DNA from: Lysobacter_K sp038248955
GTDB taxonomy: Bacteria; Pseudomonadota; Gammaproteobacteria; Xanthomonadales; Xanthomonadaceae
Direction: 5' to 3'
Assembly: GCA_038248955.1 (NCBI GenBank)
Contig: JBBRWW010000107.1
Span: forward strand, 1-9,927
Length of the DNA: 9,927 bases
In this document: positions 1 through 6,532 of the stretch, one piece after another
Position numbering within the stretch: the first letter of the stretch is position 1
Layout of the letters: the number at the start of each line of letters is the position of its first letter
Notes under the pieces: generated by a model
Seen by the model: the letters and a program-made list of their open reading frames with translations, nothing else
The model's database searches: none
Told to the model about the DNA's origin: nothing
Position numbers and translations under genes: made by a program

Positions 1-165
1 CATCAGGGTGTACAGCATGCGCAAGGTGGTGGTCTTGCCGGCGCCGTTGGGTCCGAGCAGGCCGGTGATCTGGCCGTCGCGGGCTTCGAAATCGACCCCG
101 TCGACGGCCTTGACCGGGCCGGACTTGGTCTTGAAGGTCTTGTGCAGCGAGTGTGCGGTGATCAT
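1..165 (-). CDS. ABC transporter ATP-binding protein, NatA-like (5' part only)
   Basis: This is the first 55 codons of an ABC-transporter ATPase; the rest lies left of the window. Seen: residues about 4-30 form the N-terminal beta sheet typical of the fold (AHSLHKTF...VKAVDGVDFEA), and a perfect Walker A motif GPNGAGKTT lies at residues 38-46, followed by TLRMLYTLM. The wording after Walker A (TTTLRML) is typical of ABC-2 export ATPases of the CcmA/NatA group. The ATG at 165 is preferred because GGAG stands 6 bases upstream; an in-frame ATG at 177 would add four residues (MEPR) but would swallow that site. It follows the lipoprotein hydrolase gene on the same strand after 106 bases, so the two are probably cotranscribed, and a permease gene would be expected further left. 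NatA (sodium export) is the closest named family I recognise, but the substrate cannot be read from this fragment. Confidence 0.9.
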   Translation of the reverse strand, partial: MITAHSLHKTFKTKSGPVKAVDGVDFEARDGQITGLLGPNGAGKTTTLRMLYTLM

Positions 166-271
166 GCGTGGCTCCATGCCAGGGCCCGCGGCGCGATGTC
201 GGCCGGCGTGCGTGCTGGATTGCGTGAGGGTGCGGGTGCGAAGGCTGGCTTGCCGACGCCGGCGCCGCGCA

Positions 272-1798
272 TCACGGCTCCCAGCCGTTGAAGCTGGTGA
301 ACGGCGGCACGTAGGTCAGCGTGTCGAGACACTTCAGGTCGAGCGCCTTGGCATCGGCGGTCTCGAAGAACTGGCCGAGCAGCTTGGGCATGCAGCCGGT
401 GCCGCTGACGTTGTGGCCTTGGCCGCGCAGCACCTGGTGGCGGCCATTGGACAATCCCGCCAGCACCGCCGCGCCGTAGCGGGGCGGGGTGACCGGGTCG
501 AGCTCGCCGGAAAGCAGCAGGGCCGGCACCGCGGACTTCAGCGGTGCGTTGAAATCGGCCGGTCGCTTGCCGGTCGGCCAGCCGGGGCAGGCGGCGAAGA
601 ACATCCGCGCGACCTGCGAGCCGAGCACGGTGTCGGCGGCGCTGGCATCGTCGCTGCTGCGATCGGCATCCTCGGCGCAGACCACCGACCACTGCATGCC
701 GCGGCTCATCTGGCCGCCGACCGACTGCGATATGAGCTGCGCGAGCGACATCAGCGGCCCGTAACGGCCCTGGTCGGCCTCGTCGATCACCAGTGGCAGC
801 AGCGCCGCCGATTGCGGTGCGTACGAGAACAGGAAGGCCAGCTGCGTGACGGTGTCGGCCGTCAGGGTGTCGCGTTTGGTGAGGGAGGTACCCGGATCGC
901 GGTACTCGACGTCGACCGGCGCGGCGTTCAATTTCGCCATCACGCGGCGCAGCTGCGCGCGCAGGTCGGTGGGATAGCGCTGCCTGCAGGCGGGCAACTT
1001 CGCGCACTGCGCGGTCTGCAGCGCGAGCGCGTTCTCGAATGTGTGGGCGAACTCGCCGCCGACCACGAGATCGTTCGGCACCACGCCATCGAGCACGATC
1101 GCGCGGGTGTGGGTCGGGTAGCGGGCGGCGTACTGCTGAGCGACCCGGGTGCCATACGACACGCCGATCAGGTTGATGCTGCCCACCTCGAGCGCGGCGC
1201 GCACCGTCTCCAGGTCCTGCACCGCCTCGGTGGTGGTGTAGAAGCGAGGATCGGCCCGGTCCGCCAGCGATTGCGCGCAACGCCCCGCGTAGGTGGCCAG
1301 CGCCTGCGGATCGGCGGCGTCAAGATCGTCGGCCGGCGGCTCCTTGCCGTCGGCACCGACGCACGTCAGCGGATTGGATTTGCCGGTGCCGCGCTGGTCG
1401 ATCAGGATCACGTCGCGTTGCTTGCGTACTTCACGCAGCGCGGCGTCGACGGTGGCGGCGTACTCGGTCGCGGCCTGGCCGGGACCGCCCGCCAGGAAGA
1501 ACACCGGGTCGGCCGTGCCGTTGCCCTTGGCGACCGCCAGCCAGGCGATATTCAGGCCGATCCTGCGGCCGTCCGGCACGGCGGGATTTTCGGGCACCTG
1601 CACGGTCGCGCACAGTGCCTGGGTGCTCTGGCCGCCGGTGGCGCCCGGCAGCGAGCAAGGCTCGAATGCGATCTTGCCGAAATGGCGGGTCGCGGCGGAG
1701 TCGTTCGTGGCACGGCCCGTGGCCGTCGGCGGGGCGTTGCACCCCGCCAGCAGCACGGCAGTCAGCAGCGCGGCGGGCGCCAGTCGTTTGGTTAGCAT
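272..1798 (-). CDS. Lipoprotein alpha/beta hydrolase, S33 peptidase / TAP-like family
   Basis: A 508-residue predicted serine hydrolase of the proline iminopeptidase/tripeptidyl aminopeptidase type (peptidase family S33 with C-terminal TAP-like domain), probably releasing N-terminal residues from peptides in the periplasm. Seen: a lipoprotein signal (MLTKRL, then a hydrophobic run ending in lipobox LLAGC with the lipidated Cys at 20); the oxyanion-region motif AGGPGQ at 103-108; DQRGTGKS at 134-141; the nucleophile elbow GVSYG with Ser214; the acid in GELDPVTPP (Asp434); and the catalytic His462 in GQGHN. Paired cysteines (for example 265/271, 374/404, 469/490) suit an exported disulfide protein. 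I chose the ATG at 1798 rather than an in-frame ATG at 1816 because AGGGA precedes it at proper spacing and the signal peptide then starts with M-L-T-K-R. The gene lies upstream of the NatA-like ATPase. The exact substrate is unknown; an esterase role is possible. Confidence 0.9.
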   Translation of the reverse strand: MLTKRLAPAALLTAVLLAGCNAPPTATGRATNDSAATRHFGKIAFEPCSLPGATGGQSTQALCATVQVPENPAVPDGRRIGLNIAWLAVAKGNGTADPVFFLAGGPGQAATEYAATVDAALREVRKQRDVILIDQRGTGKSNPLTCVGADGKEPPADDLDAADPQALATYAGRCAQSLADRADPRFYTTTEAVQDLETVRAALEVGSINLIGVSYGTRVAQQYAARYPTHTRAIVLDGVVPNDLVVGGEFAHTFENALALQTAQCAKLPACRQRYPTDLRAQLRRVMAKLNAAPVDVEYRDPGTSLTKRDTLTADTVTQLAFLFSYAPQSAALLPLVIDEADQGRYGPLMSLAQLISQSVGGQMSRGMQWSVVCAEDADRSSDDASAADTVLGSQVARMFFAACPGWPTGKRPADFNAPLKSAVPALLLSGELDPVTPPRYGAAVLAGLSNGRHQVLRGQGHNVSGTGCMPKLLGQFFETADAKALDLKCLDTLTYVPPFTSFNGWEP

Positions 1799-1936
1799 GG
1801 GTTCCCTATGGTCCAAGAGCGGTATTGCTTCAGGATGACAGACGCGGGCATGGGCAAGAACGTGACAGAAGCCGTGGTCGCGCCGCGCGCCGTGGGTCTG
1901 GTCGTTGCCATCGCGGCGCCTGGCGGCAGTGGTTTA

Positions 1937-1952
1937 TCGGCCGGGCGGCCGA
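1937..1952. repeat. Short inverted repeat (hairpin) after the reductase gene
   Basis: A near-perfect 16-base inverted repeat (TCGGCC...GGCCGA, 6-7 bp stem, loop of 2-4) lies just beyond the larger palindrome at 1955-1976 in the direction of reductase transcription. On the minus strand it is followed by ATAAACC, not a U-tract, so at most it assists transcript ending or mRNA 3' protection. Chance is possible given the GC content. Confidence 0.4.
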
Positions 1953-1954
1953 GG

Positions 1955-1976
1955 TGCCGCCGCACGTGCGGCGGCA
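1955..1976 (-). terminator. 22-bp perfect palindrome, probable hairpin terminator of the reductase gene
   Basis: Two 11-base arms, TGCCGCCGCAC and its exact reverse complement, meet with no spacer. The palindrome begins 18 bases after the reductase stop codon, in the gap before the lipoprotein hydrolase. In RNA it would give a very stable GC stem with a small forced loop. There is no clear U-tract on either strand, so it may be a non-canonical terminator or a 3'-end stabiliser; a protein-binding palindrome is the alternative. Its position makes the 3'-end role more likely. Confidence 0.55.
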
Positions 1977-1994
1977 ACACTCGTCGAGCGACGC

Positions 1995-2762
1995 CTACTT
2001 GCTGCTGACGTACTTCTCGCGGCGGATCTGCGGTATCGCCAGCCCGGCGTCCTTGAGTGCCTCGAAGCACGCATCGACCATGTTCGGATTGCCGCAAAGG
2101 TAGGCGATGTCGTTGTTCGCCTCCGGAGAAAATTCCGCCAGGAACTGCTGCACGTAGCCGTGGCGGACGTCGGCGTGGGCGTGCTCCGAATCCGGGGCCG
2201 GCAGTTCGCGCGAGAAGCACGGCACGAAGCGGAAGTTGTCCGGGTGGCGGTCGGCGAATGCGCGGAAATCGTCGCCGTAGAGCAGTTCGGCGGGGGTGCG
2301 CGCGCCGAACAGCAGCACCACGCGGACGTCGCGCTCGCGGATCATCGCCTCGAGCTGCGGCAGCATCGCGCGGTACGGGGTCACGCCGGTGCCGGTGCCG
2401 ACCAGCAGGTAGCGCCCGTTGGCGTCGGCGGCGGTCAGGCAGAAGCGCCCGAATGGGCCGCTGGCGTCGATCGTGCCGCCCTCGTGCAGGCCCTCGAACA
2501 GCGCGGTGGCGGCACCGCCGGGCACGAAGCTCACCGCGATCTCGACCGCCTCGCCCGGAGCGAGCGCGTGCTGGTGGATCGTCGCCAGCGAATAGCTGCG
2601 CTTGGTCGCGGTGCCATCGGCGTACTGGAAATGCACATGGATGAACTGTCCGGGGATGAAGTCCAGCGGCTGGCCATCGTCGCGAACGAACACGTAGTGG
2701 CCGACCGCGGGGGCCAGCATGCGGCGGGAGACGAGCTTCAGGGGGAAATGCTGGATGGCCAC
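1995..2762 (-). CDS. Ferredoxin--NADP reductase (FAD/NAD(P)H flavoprotein)
   Basis: A 255-residue cytoplasmic flavoprotein of the ferredoxin-NADP reductase superfamily, transferring electrons between NADPH and ferredoxin or flavodoxin through FAD. Seen: the FAD-binding beta barrel at residues 5-105 with the FAD motif RSYSLA (55-60) and SGPFGRF (101-107); the NAD(P)-binding domain at 117-255 with the pyrophosphate motif GTGTGVTPYRA (122-132) and YLCGNPNMVD (221-230); and the C-terminal tail REKYVSSK. Length suits bacterial Fpr-type enzymes, though the tail differs from the E. coli Fpr ending as I recall it, so I give no symbol. The start is GTG at 2762: starting at the next ATG (codon 15) would cut off the first strand of the FAD domain. 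No good ribosome site precedes it. It is transcribed divergently from the ABC operon across 103 bases and probably ends at the palindrome downstream. Other members of this superfamily (oxygenase reductases, flavin reductases) are less likely alternatives. Confidence 0.88.
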   Translation of the reverse strand: MAIQHFPLKLVSRRMLAPAVGHYVFVRDDGQPLDFIPGQFIHVHFQYADGTATKRSYSLATIHQHALAPGEAVEIAVSFVPGGAATALFEGLHEGGTIDASGPFGRFCLTAADANGRYLLVGTGTGVTPYRAMLPQLEAMIRERDVRVVLLFGARTPAELLYGDDFRAFADRHPDNFRFVPCFSRELPAPDSEHAHADVRHGYVQQFLAEFSPEANNDIAYLCGNPNMVDACFEALKDAGLAIPQIRREKYVSSK

Positions 2763-2818
2763 GGAGACACCGACAGGGATGCAACAGACTGTGGCCGGAG
2801 TGCCGCCACGGGGCCGCC

Positions 2819-2824
2819 TATACT
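2819..2824 (+). promoter_or_regulatory. -10-like box TATACT before the ABC operon
   Basis: TATACT is a close match to the sigma-70 -10 consensus and stands out in very GC-rich surroundings. It lies 41 bases before the ATPase start codon, in the divergent gap. No convincing -35 hexamer stands at 16-18 bases upstream. The reverse strand of the same AT patch reads TAGTAT/TATAGG and might serve the reductase gene, so the patch could be used in both directions. Confidence 0.5.
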
Positions 2825-2841
2825 ACCGGCATCGCCGCCCC

Positions 2842-2856
2842 GCCTGCGGCGCAGGC
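2842..2856 (+). promoter_or_regulatory. Hairpin in the leader of the ABC operon
   Basis: A perfect 15-base inverted repeat, GCCTGC-GGC-GCAGGC, with a 6-bp stem and 3-base loop, lies between the -10-like box and the ATG at 2866. Its right arm contains the only AGG that could act as a weak ribosome site (10 bases from the ATG), so the stem could mask it. The placement is seen; a regulatory role is inference. Confidence 0.4.
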
Positions 2857-2865
2857 CCTTTAGCA

Positions 2866-3891
2866 ATGACCCAGAACCACGCGGCCCCGGCCGCAGCGTC
2901 GCCGTCGGCGCGTCGCGTGCCGGCGCTGTCCGTGCACGAGCTGCGCAAGACCTACGACAACCGCGTCGAGGCGCTCAAGGGCGTCTCGCTCGACGTCATG
3001 CCCGGCGATTTCTTCGCCCTGCTCGGTCCCAACGGGGCGGGCAAGTCGACCCTGATCGGCATCGTCAGTTCGCTGGTGAACCTCAGTGCCGGCTCGGTGC
3101 GTATTTTCGGTACCGACCTGGTCGCCGACCGCAGCGCCGCGATGCGGCTGATCGGGCTGGTGCCGCAGGAACTGAACTTCAACATGTTCGAGAAGCCGCT
3201 GGAGATCCTGGTGAACTACGCCGGGTTCTACGGCGTGCCGCACGCCGAGGCGACGGTGCGCGCCGAGGAGGAACTCAAGCGCGCGCAGCTGTGGGGCAAG
3301 GCGCAGATGATGAGCCGCACGCTGTCCGGTGGCATGAAGCGCCGGCTGATGATTGCCCGGGCGATGATGACGCGGCCCCGGCTGCTGATCCTCGACGAGC
3401 CCTCCGCCGGCGTCGACATCGAGATCCGCCGCAGCATGTGGAAGACCCTGAAGGACATCAACGCGTCGGGCACCACGATCATCCTCACCACGCACTACCT
3501 GGAGGAGGCCGAAAGCCTCTGCCGCAACCTGGCGATCATCGACCACGGGCGGATCGTCGAACAGGGACCGATGAAGGCGCTGCTGGCCAAGCTCGACTTC
3601 GAGAGCTTCCTGCTCGACATCGACGGCCAGCTGCCGGCCACGCTGCCGGCGATCGAGGGCACCACGGTGGTCGCCACCGACGACCACACACTGGACATCG
3701 AAATGCCGCGCGCGATGGACCTCAACCGCGTGTTCGCGGTGCTCGGCGAGGCCGGCATCTGCGTGCGCTCGATGCGCACCAAGTCCAACCGGCTCGAGGA
3801 GCTGTTCGTGCGGCTCACCGGCGCGGATTCCGATACCACCCAGGGGCCGCTCGGCAACGACGTCGCTGCGCAACCGGAGCAGGCCGCATGA
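2866..3891 (+). CDS. ABC-2 type transporter ATP-binding protein, YadG-like
   Basis: A 341-residue ATPase that should power the membrane protein encoded next to it, as a cytoplasmic dimer on the inner face of the membrane. Seen: Walker A GPNGAGKS (54-61), Q-loop Gln101, signature LSGGMKRR (153-160), Walker B LLILDEPS (173-180, catalytic Glu178), D-loop AGVD and switch His210 (TTHYLEE), so all ATPase parts are intact. Residues 245-320 form the small C-terminal domain usual in the CcmA/YadG family. The first ~20 residues are an Ala/Ser/Pro-rich extension with no motif. The ATG at 2866 is the first in frame close to the domain; its ribosome site is weak and partly inside a leader hairpin. The reading frame continues open upstream to 2719, but that segment overlaps the reductase gene and carries no domain. 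The stop overlaps the permease start (ATGA). E. coli YadG is the closest relative I recognise; the substrate is unknown. Confidence 0.93.
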   Translation: MTQNHAAPAAASPSARRVPALSVHELRKTYDNRVEALKGVSLDVMPGDFFALLGPNGAGKSTLIGIVSSLVNLSAGSVRIFGTDLVADRSAAMRLIGLVPQELNFNMFEKPLEILVNYAGFYGVPHAEATVRAEEELKRAQLWGKAQMMSRTLSGGMKRRLMIARAMMTRPRLLILDEPSAGVDIEIRRSMWKTLKDINASGTTIILTTHYLEEAESLCRNLAIIDHGRIVEQGPMKALLAKLDFESFLLDIDGQLPATLPAIEGTTVVATDDHTLDIEMPRAMDLNRVFAVLGEAGICVRSMRTKSNRLEELFVRLTGADSDTTQGPLGNDVAAQPEQAA

Positions 3892-4688
3892 GCGACGCCA
3901 TCGCACCCCCCAAGACCGACGCCCAGCGCAACCTGGTCGCGCTGGGCACCATCGTGCGCCGCGAGGTGAACCGCATCGTGCGCATCTGGGGCCAGACGCT
4001 GGTGCCGCCGGCGATCACGATGACCCTGTACTTCCTGATCTTCGGCGGCCTGATCGGCTCGCGGATCGGCGACATGGGCGGCTACACGTACATGGAGTTC
4101 ATCGTCCCCGGGCTGGTGATGATGAGCGTGATCCAGAACAGTTACGCCAACATCTCCTCCTCGTTCTACGGTGCCAAATTCGGCCGCCATGTGGAGGAGC
4201 TGCTGGTCAGCCCGATGCCAAACTGGGTGATCCTGGCCGGCTACGTCGCCGGCGCGGTTTTGCGCGGGCTGGTGGTCGGCGCGATCGTGCTGCTGATTGC
4301 GATGCTGTTCACCAAGGTCCGCATCCCGCACCCGCTGGTCACTCTGTCCACGGTGCTGCTGGGCGCGACGATCTTCGCACTGGCGGGCTTCGTCAATGCC
4401 GTCTACGCGAAGAAGTTCGACGACATCGCGATCGTCCCGACGTTCATCCTGACCCCGCTGACTTACCTGGGCGGCGTGTTCTATTCGGTCAAGCTGCTGC
4501 CGCCGTGGGCCGAGGCGGCGACCCACGCCAACCCGGTGTTCTACATGGTCAATGCGTTCCGCTACGGCCTGCTCGGCAGCAGCGACGTGCCGCTGCTGGT
4601 GGCCTACGCGTTGATGCTCGGCTTCGCGGTCGCGCTGGCGGCGTTGGCGCTGTGGTTGCTCAGGCGCGGGGTCGGCCTGCGCAGTTGA
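3888..4688 (+). CDS. ABC-2 type transporter permease, YadH-like
   Basis: A 266-residue inner-membrane permease forming the channel of an exporter with the ATPase upstream. Seen: a cytoplasmic N-terminus with the amphipathic stretch RREVNRIVRIWGQTLVPP (24-41), then about six hydrophobic segments (roughly 38-56, 72-88, 113-140, 149-172, 183-203, 236-258). It has the segments GSRIGDMGGYTYMEFIVPG (57-75), SSFYGAKFGRHVEELLVSP (91-109), FDDIAIVPTFILTPLTYLGG (177-196) and the ending RRGVGLRS. These agree closely with E. coli YadH as I remember it, including the C-terminal GLRS. The ATG overlaps the ATPase stop codon by four bases, and GGAG lies 8 bases before it, so the two are translationally coupled. 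The stop codon abuts that of the convergent membrane-protein gene. YadGH substrates are not established, so the transported molecule is open. Confidence 0.93.
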   Translation: MSDAIAPPKTDAQRNLVALGTIVRREVNRIVRIWGQTLVPPAITMTLYFLIFGGLIGSRIGDMGGYTYMEFIVPGLVMMSVIQNSYANISSSFYGAKFGRHVEELLVSPMPNWVILAGYVAGAVLRGLVVGAIVLLIAMLFTKVRIPHPLVTLSTVLLGATIFALAGFVNAVYAKKFDDIAIVPTFILTPLTYLGGVFYSVKLLPPWAEAATHANPVFYMVNAFRYGLLGSSDVPLLVAYALMLGFAVALAALALWLLRRGVGLRS

Positions 4689-5579
4689 TCACGTCGCCGC
4701 GCGGCGACGTCGACGCCAGCTGGTCGCGTGTGCCGCGCGGCATGCCGCCCAGGCCACCAGCGGACACGCCAGCAGCAGGGCGCTGGCGACGGCACTGACA
4801 AGGTGGGGTTGTTCAATCCGGCCCAGGATGAATTGCGACAGCCAGGCGAAGGCCACCAGCAGCGGCCCGACCAGCGCCGCCGATACGAACGCCGGCCAGG
4901 CGCCACTGCCAGCGCGCACCGGCCACAGCGCCCACAGCAACGCATGGGCGACACCGAGCGTGACCGCGAGGAACGGCAACCCCTGCTGCAGGGTCGGCAG
5001 GGATACCAGGTCGAGCATGGCCATCAGCCGTCCCTGCAGCGGCAGCAGCCCGATGCACGCGCCGAAACCCACCGCCGCACCGAGCCCGCGCCGCGCCCGC
5101 GACGACCATGCCACCGGCAGCGTTCCACGGCCGCCCAGCTTCCACGCCAGCGCCAGGCCGAGCGCTGCAACGAGCAGCATCTGCAGCAGTGAGGCGAACG
5201 GCAACCACGCCAGGACCGCCCTCGCCGCGCCGGGCTGCTGCGCGACCCAGGCTTTGGCCGCCCAGCCGCGCGCCAACGACAGCCCGAACGAGGCGAGATA
5301 GAACACCAGCGTCGCCGCCAACAGCGCGATCGCAAAGTGCCTCGGCGTGCCACGTCGCGCGACCATGCTGGCCGCCAGCGCCACATTGATCGCAACCAGC
5401 AGCCCGACCCCGCAGAACCAGCCCAGCCACTGGCCCAGGGTCTCCAGCGAGGTGATCGCCGCCGCCGGCGTCACCACTGCGACCACGACCGCGGTCACCA
5501 CTGACAGCCCCAGCAGGCAGCCACCGAGTGCGAGCGGGAACGCGGCGGCGTCGCGATGGGCGGTCGGCGTGGTGGTCAT
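4689..5579 (-). CDS. Multipass membrane protein of unknown function
   Basis: A 296-residue integral membrane protein that I do not recognise. Seen: a short hydrophilic N-terminus (MTTTPTAHRD), about seven to eight hydrophobic stretches (roughly 14-37, 52-72, 82-104, 121-146, 165-181, 201-220, 229-253, 260-282) and a basic tail (SWRRRRRAAT). There are no catalytic motifs, no repeats and no signal-peptide cleavage site. Positive residues cluster at RRGTPRH (75-81), SSRARRG (159-165) and the tail, suggesting these face the cytoplasm. The ATG overlaps the stop of tatD by ATGA, with GGAG 8 bases upstream inside tatD, so the protein is translated from the tatD transcript. The arginine tail is encoded by one arm of a palindrome at the junction with the permease gene. 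Base composition and coding bias match the neighbours, with no sign of recent transfer. Most likely a lineage-specific membrane protein. Confidence 0.8.
   Translation of the reverse strand: MTTTPTAHRDAAAFPLALGGCLLGLSVVTAVVVAVVTPAAAITSLETLGQWLGWFCGVGLLVAINVALAASMVARRGTPRHFAIALLAATLVFYLASFGLSLARGWAAKAWVAQQPGAARAVLAWLPFASLLQMLLVAALGLALAWKLGGRGTLPVAWSSRARRGLGAAVGFGACIGLLPLQGRLMAMLDLVSLPTLQQGLPFLAVTLGVAHALLWALWPVRAGSGAWPAFVSAALVGPLLVAFAWLSQFILGRIEQPHLVSAVASALLLACPLVAWAACRAAHATSWRRRRRAAT
4691..4710. terminator. 20-bp perfect palindrome at the convergent gene junction, probable shared terminator hairpin
   Basis: Two 10-base arms, ACGTCGCCGC and its reverse complement, form a spacer-less palindrome that starts 3 bases after the permease stop codon. 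It also overlaps the last codons of the convergent membrane-protein gene. It would fold on transcripts from either side. No U-tract follows on either strand. The position between two converging operons is the main argument; GC-rich codon runs could give it by chance. Confidence 0.5.
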
Positions 5580-6400
5580 GCGGCGGGCTCCGGAGCGGGC
5601 AGTCGGAAGAAGGCACGCGCGGTCGCGGTGCTGTTGGCGGCGGTGAGGGCGACGTCCTCACCGCGGTCGCGGGCGAGCTCGGCGACGATGTGGGCAAGGT
5701 ACATGGGTTCGTTGCGGCGGTGCGAGGGCGCCGGCTTGACCGACCGCGGCAGCAGGTAGGGGGCGTCGGTCTCGATCATCAGCCGGTGCGCCGGGATGTG
5801 CGCGACCAGCTCGCGCAGGTGCTGGCCGCGGCGCTCGTCGCACAGCCAGCCGGTGATGCCGATGTGCCAGTCCTGGTCGAGGTAGTCGAACAATTCGGCG
5901 CGCGTGCCCGTGAAGCAGTGCACCACCGCCGCGCCGAGGCGGCCGTCGAAGTTGCGCATCATCGACATGAAGTCGGCATGCGCGTCGCGCTGGTGCAGGA
6001 ACAGCGGCTTGCGCTCGGACGGCATGCGGCCGCTGTCGACGGCGATCTGCAGCTGCTGCTCGAACGCCCGTCGCTGCGCGGGCCGCGGCGCGAGGTCGCG
6101 GAAATAGTCGAGGCCGCATTCGCCCACCGCCACCACTTCCGGATGGGAATGCAATGCGCGCAGCTCGGCATCGCATTCGGCGGTATATTCGGCGGCGTGG
6201 TGCGGGTGCACGCCGGCGGTCGCGAACAGCTCGCCCGGGTACTTCAGCGCCAGCTTCAGCGCCTTGGGCGAATGCTCGCGGCTGGCGCCGGTGACGACCA
6301 TCTGCGCCACGCCGGCCTCGCGTCCGCGCTGCAGTACCGCATCGCGGTCGACGTCGAAGGCGTCGTGGGTGAGGTTGGCGCCGATGTCGAAAAGTTGCAT
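5576..6400 (-). CDS. tatD: TatD family metal-dependent DNase
   Basis: A 274-residue TIM-barrel metal-dependent nuclease; E. coli TatD is a 3'-5' exonuclease linked to repair of oxidative DNA damage and needs two divalent metals. Seen in order: FDIGANLTHDAF (4-15, the true TatD form without the HxH of YcfH/YjjV), TAGVHPHH (61-68), VGECGLDYFRD (92-102, metal Glu94), FLHQRDAH (134-141, His136), HCFTGTRAE (161-169, His161), GITGWLCDERRG (181-192) and IETDAPYLLPR (209-219, Asp212). Length fits the family. There is a roughly six-residue insertion before the FLHQRDAH strand (SGRMPSERK, 123-131) compared with E. coli TatD. The ATG at 6400 is chosen because the conserved N-terminus begins there; the frame stays open upstream but without domain content. 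It is transcribed divergently from hrpB and overlaps the membrane-protein gene by ATGA. Confidence 0.95.
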   Translation of the reverse strand: MQLFDIGANLTHDAFDVDRDAVLQRGREAGVAQMVVTGASREHSPKALKLALKYPGELFATAGVHPHHAAEYTAECDAELRALHSHPEVVAVGECGLDYFRDLAPRPAQRRAFEQQLQIAVDSGRMPSERKPLFLHQRDAHADFMSMMRNFDGRLGAAVVHCFTGTRAELFDYLDQDWHIGITGWLCDERRGQHLRELVAHIPAHRLMIETDAPYLLPRSVKPAPSHRRNEPMYLAHIVAELARDRGEDVALTAANSTATARAFFRLPAPEPAA

Positions 6401-6429
6401 GCAACCGCCGCCCGTATGCGAAGGCGCGC

Positions 6430-6435
6430 AGTCTA
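6430..6435 (-). promoter_or_regulatory. Candidate -10 box TAGACT for tatD
   Basis: Read on the minus strand, TAGACT lies 29 bases before the tatD ATG, and a TTGCTG at 6455-6460 could be the -35 element at a 19-base spacing. The match is modest, but TAnnnT hexamers are rare in such GC-rich DNA and this one is in the expected place. The 5' leader would be about 20-25 bases. Confidence 0.4.
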
Positions 6436-6482
6436 GCGCGCGGCACTGAGCCCGCAGCAATCCTCCGCGCGTCCGTCCGGAG

Positions 6483-6516
6483 CGATCGCGAACACGTTGG
6501 CCGACAGGCGCGATCG
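6483..6516. repeat. 8-bp inverted repeat in the tatD/hrpB gap
   Basis: CGATCGCG at 6483-6490 and its reverse complement CGCGATCG at 6509-6516 are separated by 18 bases, giving about two helical turns between half-site centres. It could be an operator of the divergent promoter region. The arms are made of GATC/CGCG words that are common in GC-rich DNA, so chance is quite possible. Confidence 0.25.
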
Positions 6517-6532
6517 AGCCACGCGCCCGCGC

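Noticed and set aside
8..1795. A 595-codon plus-strand open frame opposite the lipoprotein hydrolase
   Set aside because: Its composition (Arg, Ala, Gly, His) and lack of any motif mark it as an antisense shadow; the minus-strand frame has a signal peptide and catalytic triad.
1799..1994. Possible small gene in the gap between hydrolase and reductase (a 66-codon plus-strand frame)
   Set aside because: No ribosome site, no motif, and it runs antisense into the reductase end. The gap is better explained by hairpins and an unresolved hydrolase promoter; I saw no convincing -35/-10 pair for the hydrolase.
2719..2865. Upstream extension of the ATPase reading frame to an ATG at 2719
   Set aside because: It would overlap the start of the divergent reductase gene and the promoter-like box, and adds residues with no domain content; the ATG at 2866 is preferred.
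1905..4688. A 927-codon plus-strand open frame running antisense to the reductase, out of frame through the ATPase and into the permease
   Set aside because: Only its last 266 codons are a real protein (the YadH-like permease). The upstream part is Arg/Ala/Gly-rich shadow translation of GC-rich DNA, and the ATPase in another frame has every family motif.
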